Source: Heyndrickxia acidiproducens DSM 23148
GTDB lineage: Bacteria; Bacillota; Bacilli; Bacillales; Bacillaceae_C
Length of the DNA stretch: 46,498 nucleotides
NCBI RefSeq assembly: GCF_000374345.1
Contig: NZ_KB893984.1
Coordinates: 1-46,498, forward strand
Reading direction: 5' to 3'
How positions within the stretch are numbered: position 1 is the stretch's first letter; the number at the start of each line of letters is the position of its first letter. A model generated the notes under the pieces. The model was not told the DNA's origin. It made no database searches and saw only the letters and a program-made list of their open reading frames with translations. Below, piece by piece: positions 46,453 through 46,498 of the stretch. The position numbers and the translations under genes are program-made.

Positions 46453-46498
46453 TAGCGTTCATCAGGGGGATGAAAGCCATTTGAGGTAACTTTTTTCT
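46453..46498. repeat. First unit of a third 52-bp repeat locus at the window edge
   Basis: GCGTTCATCAGGGGGATGAA (core from 46458) followed by AGCC has the same TTCAT-N7-ATGAA core and the AGCC right flank of arrays 1 and 2. The window ends before a second unit could appear. Confidence 0.55.

Overview
The window looks like chromosomal DNA of a Bacillaceae member (Firmicutes). Strong GGAGG-type ribosome sites, frequent TTG/GTG starts, three T-box leaders, ROK-type XylR control, a LutR/LctP pair, LytS/YesN-type signalling and LCP cell-wall genes all fit. The gene mix (xylose isomerase operon, lactate permease, 3-hydroxybutyrate genes) would suit Heyndrickxia (Bacillus) coagulans or a close relative; that species guess is inference, with no marker gene to prove it. 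No rRNA, tRNA, CRISPR array or intact mobile element was seen.

Layout. 1-7.6 kb: xylose block, with xylA-xylB-transporter leftward, divergent xylR, two XylR-type operators and a CcpA-type cre, then a frameshifted aldose-epimerase pseudogene. 7.6-12.1 kb: a glycerol-dehydrogenase-like enzyme and a four-gene polar amino-acid ABC transporter. 12.2-13.9 kb: a 98-bp inverted-end element, a gene broken by a UAG codon, and a tandem array with an exact 52-bp period. 13.9-17.1 kb: an editing-domain-less threonyl-tRNA synthetase behind two tandem Thr T-boxes, and a SAM hydrolase (DUF62) behind a T-box whose specifier reads AUG (Met). 17.3-21.2 kb: a ketone-body operon (GntP-type permease, CoA-transferase A/B, 3-hydroxybutyrate dehydrogenase). 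21.4-24.6 kb: an EamA remnant, a DUF2339 membrane protein, a second copy of the 98-bp element and a 3-hydroxyacyl-CoA dehydrogenase.

24.8-30 kb: a rightward cluster of LytS-type kinase, AraC-type response regulator, divergent symporter-like protein, acetamidase/formamidase and APC permease, suggesting sensed uptake and hydrolysis of an amide. 30.1-32.7 kb: a YhjB/YhjC-like symporter pair and a methyltransferase. 32.7-34.4 kb: a second 52-bp array of 33 units. 34.6-38.6 kb: lactate permease divergent from a LutR-type regulator, then an aminotransferase. 38.6-40.7 kb: small genes and an LCP ligase. 40.8-44.6 kb: a putrescine-use cluster (TetR regulator, class III aminotransferase, PuuP-like permease) with matching palindromes before the first two genes. 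44.6-46.5 kb: a type I restriction HsdR relic, a zinc-ribbon protein, and the first unit of a third 52-bp repeat locus at the right edge.

The most unusual features are the 52-bp arrays (17-bp palindromic TTCAT-N7-ATGAA sites repeated at very nearly five helical turns, with phase kept while sequence diverges) and the Met-type T-box in front of a SAM-degrading enzyme.
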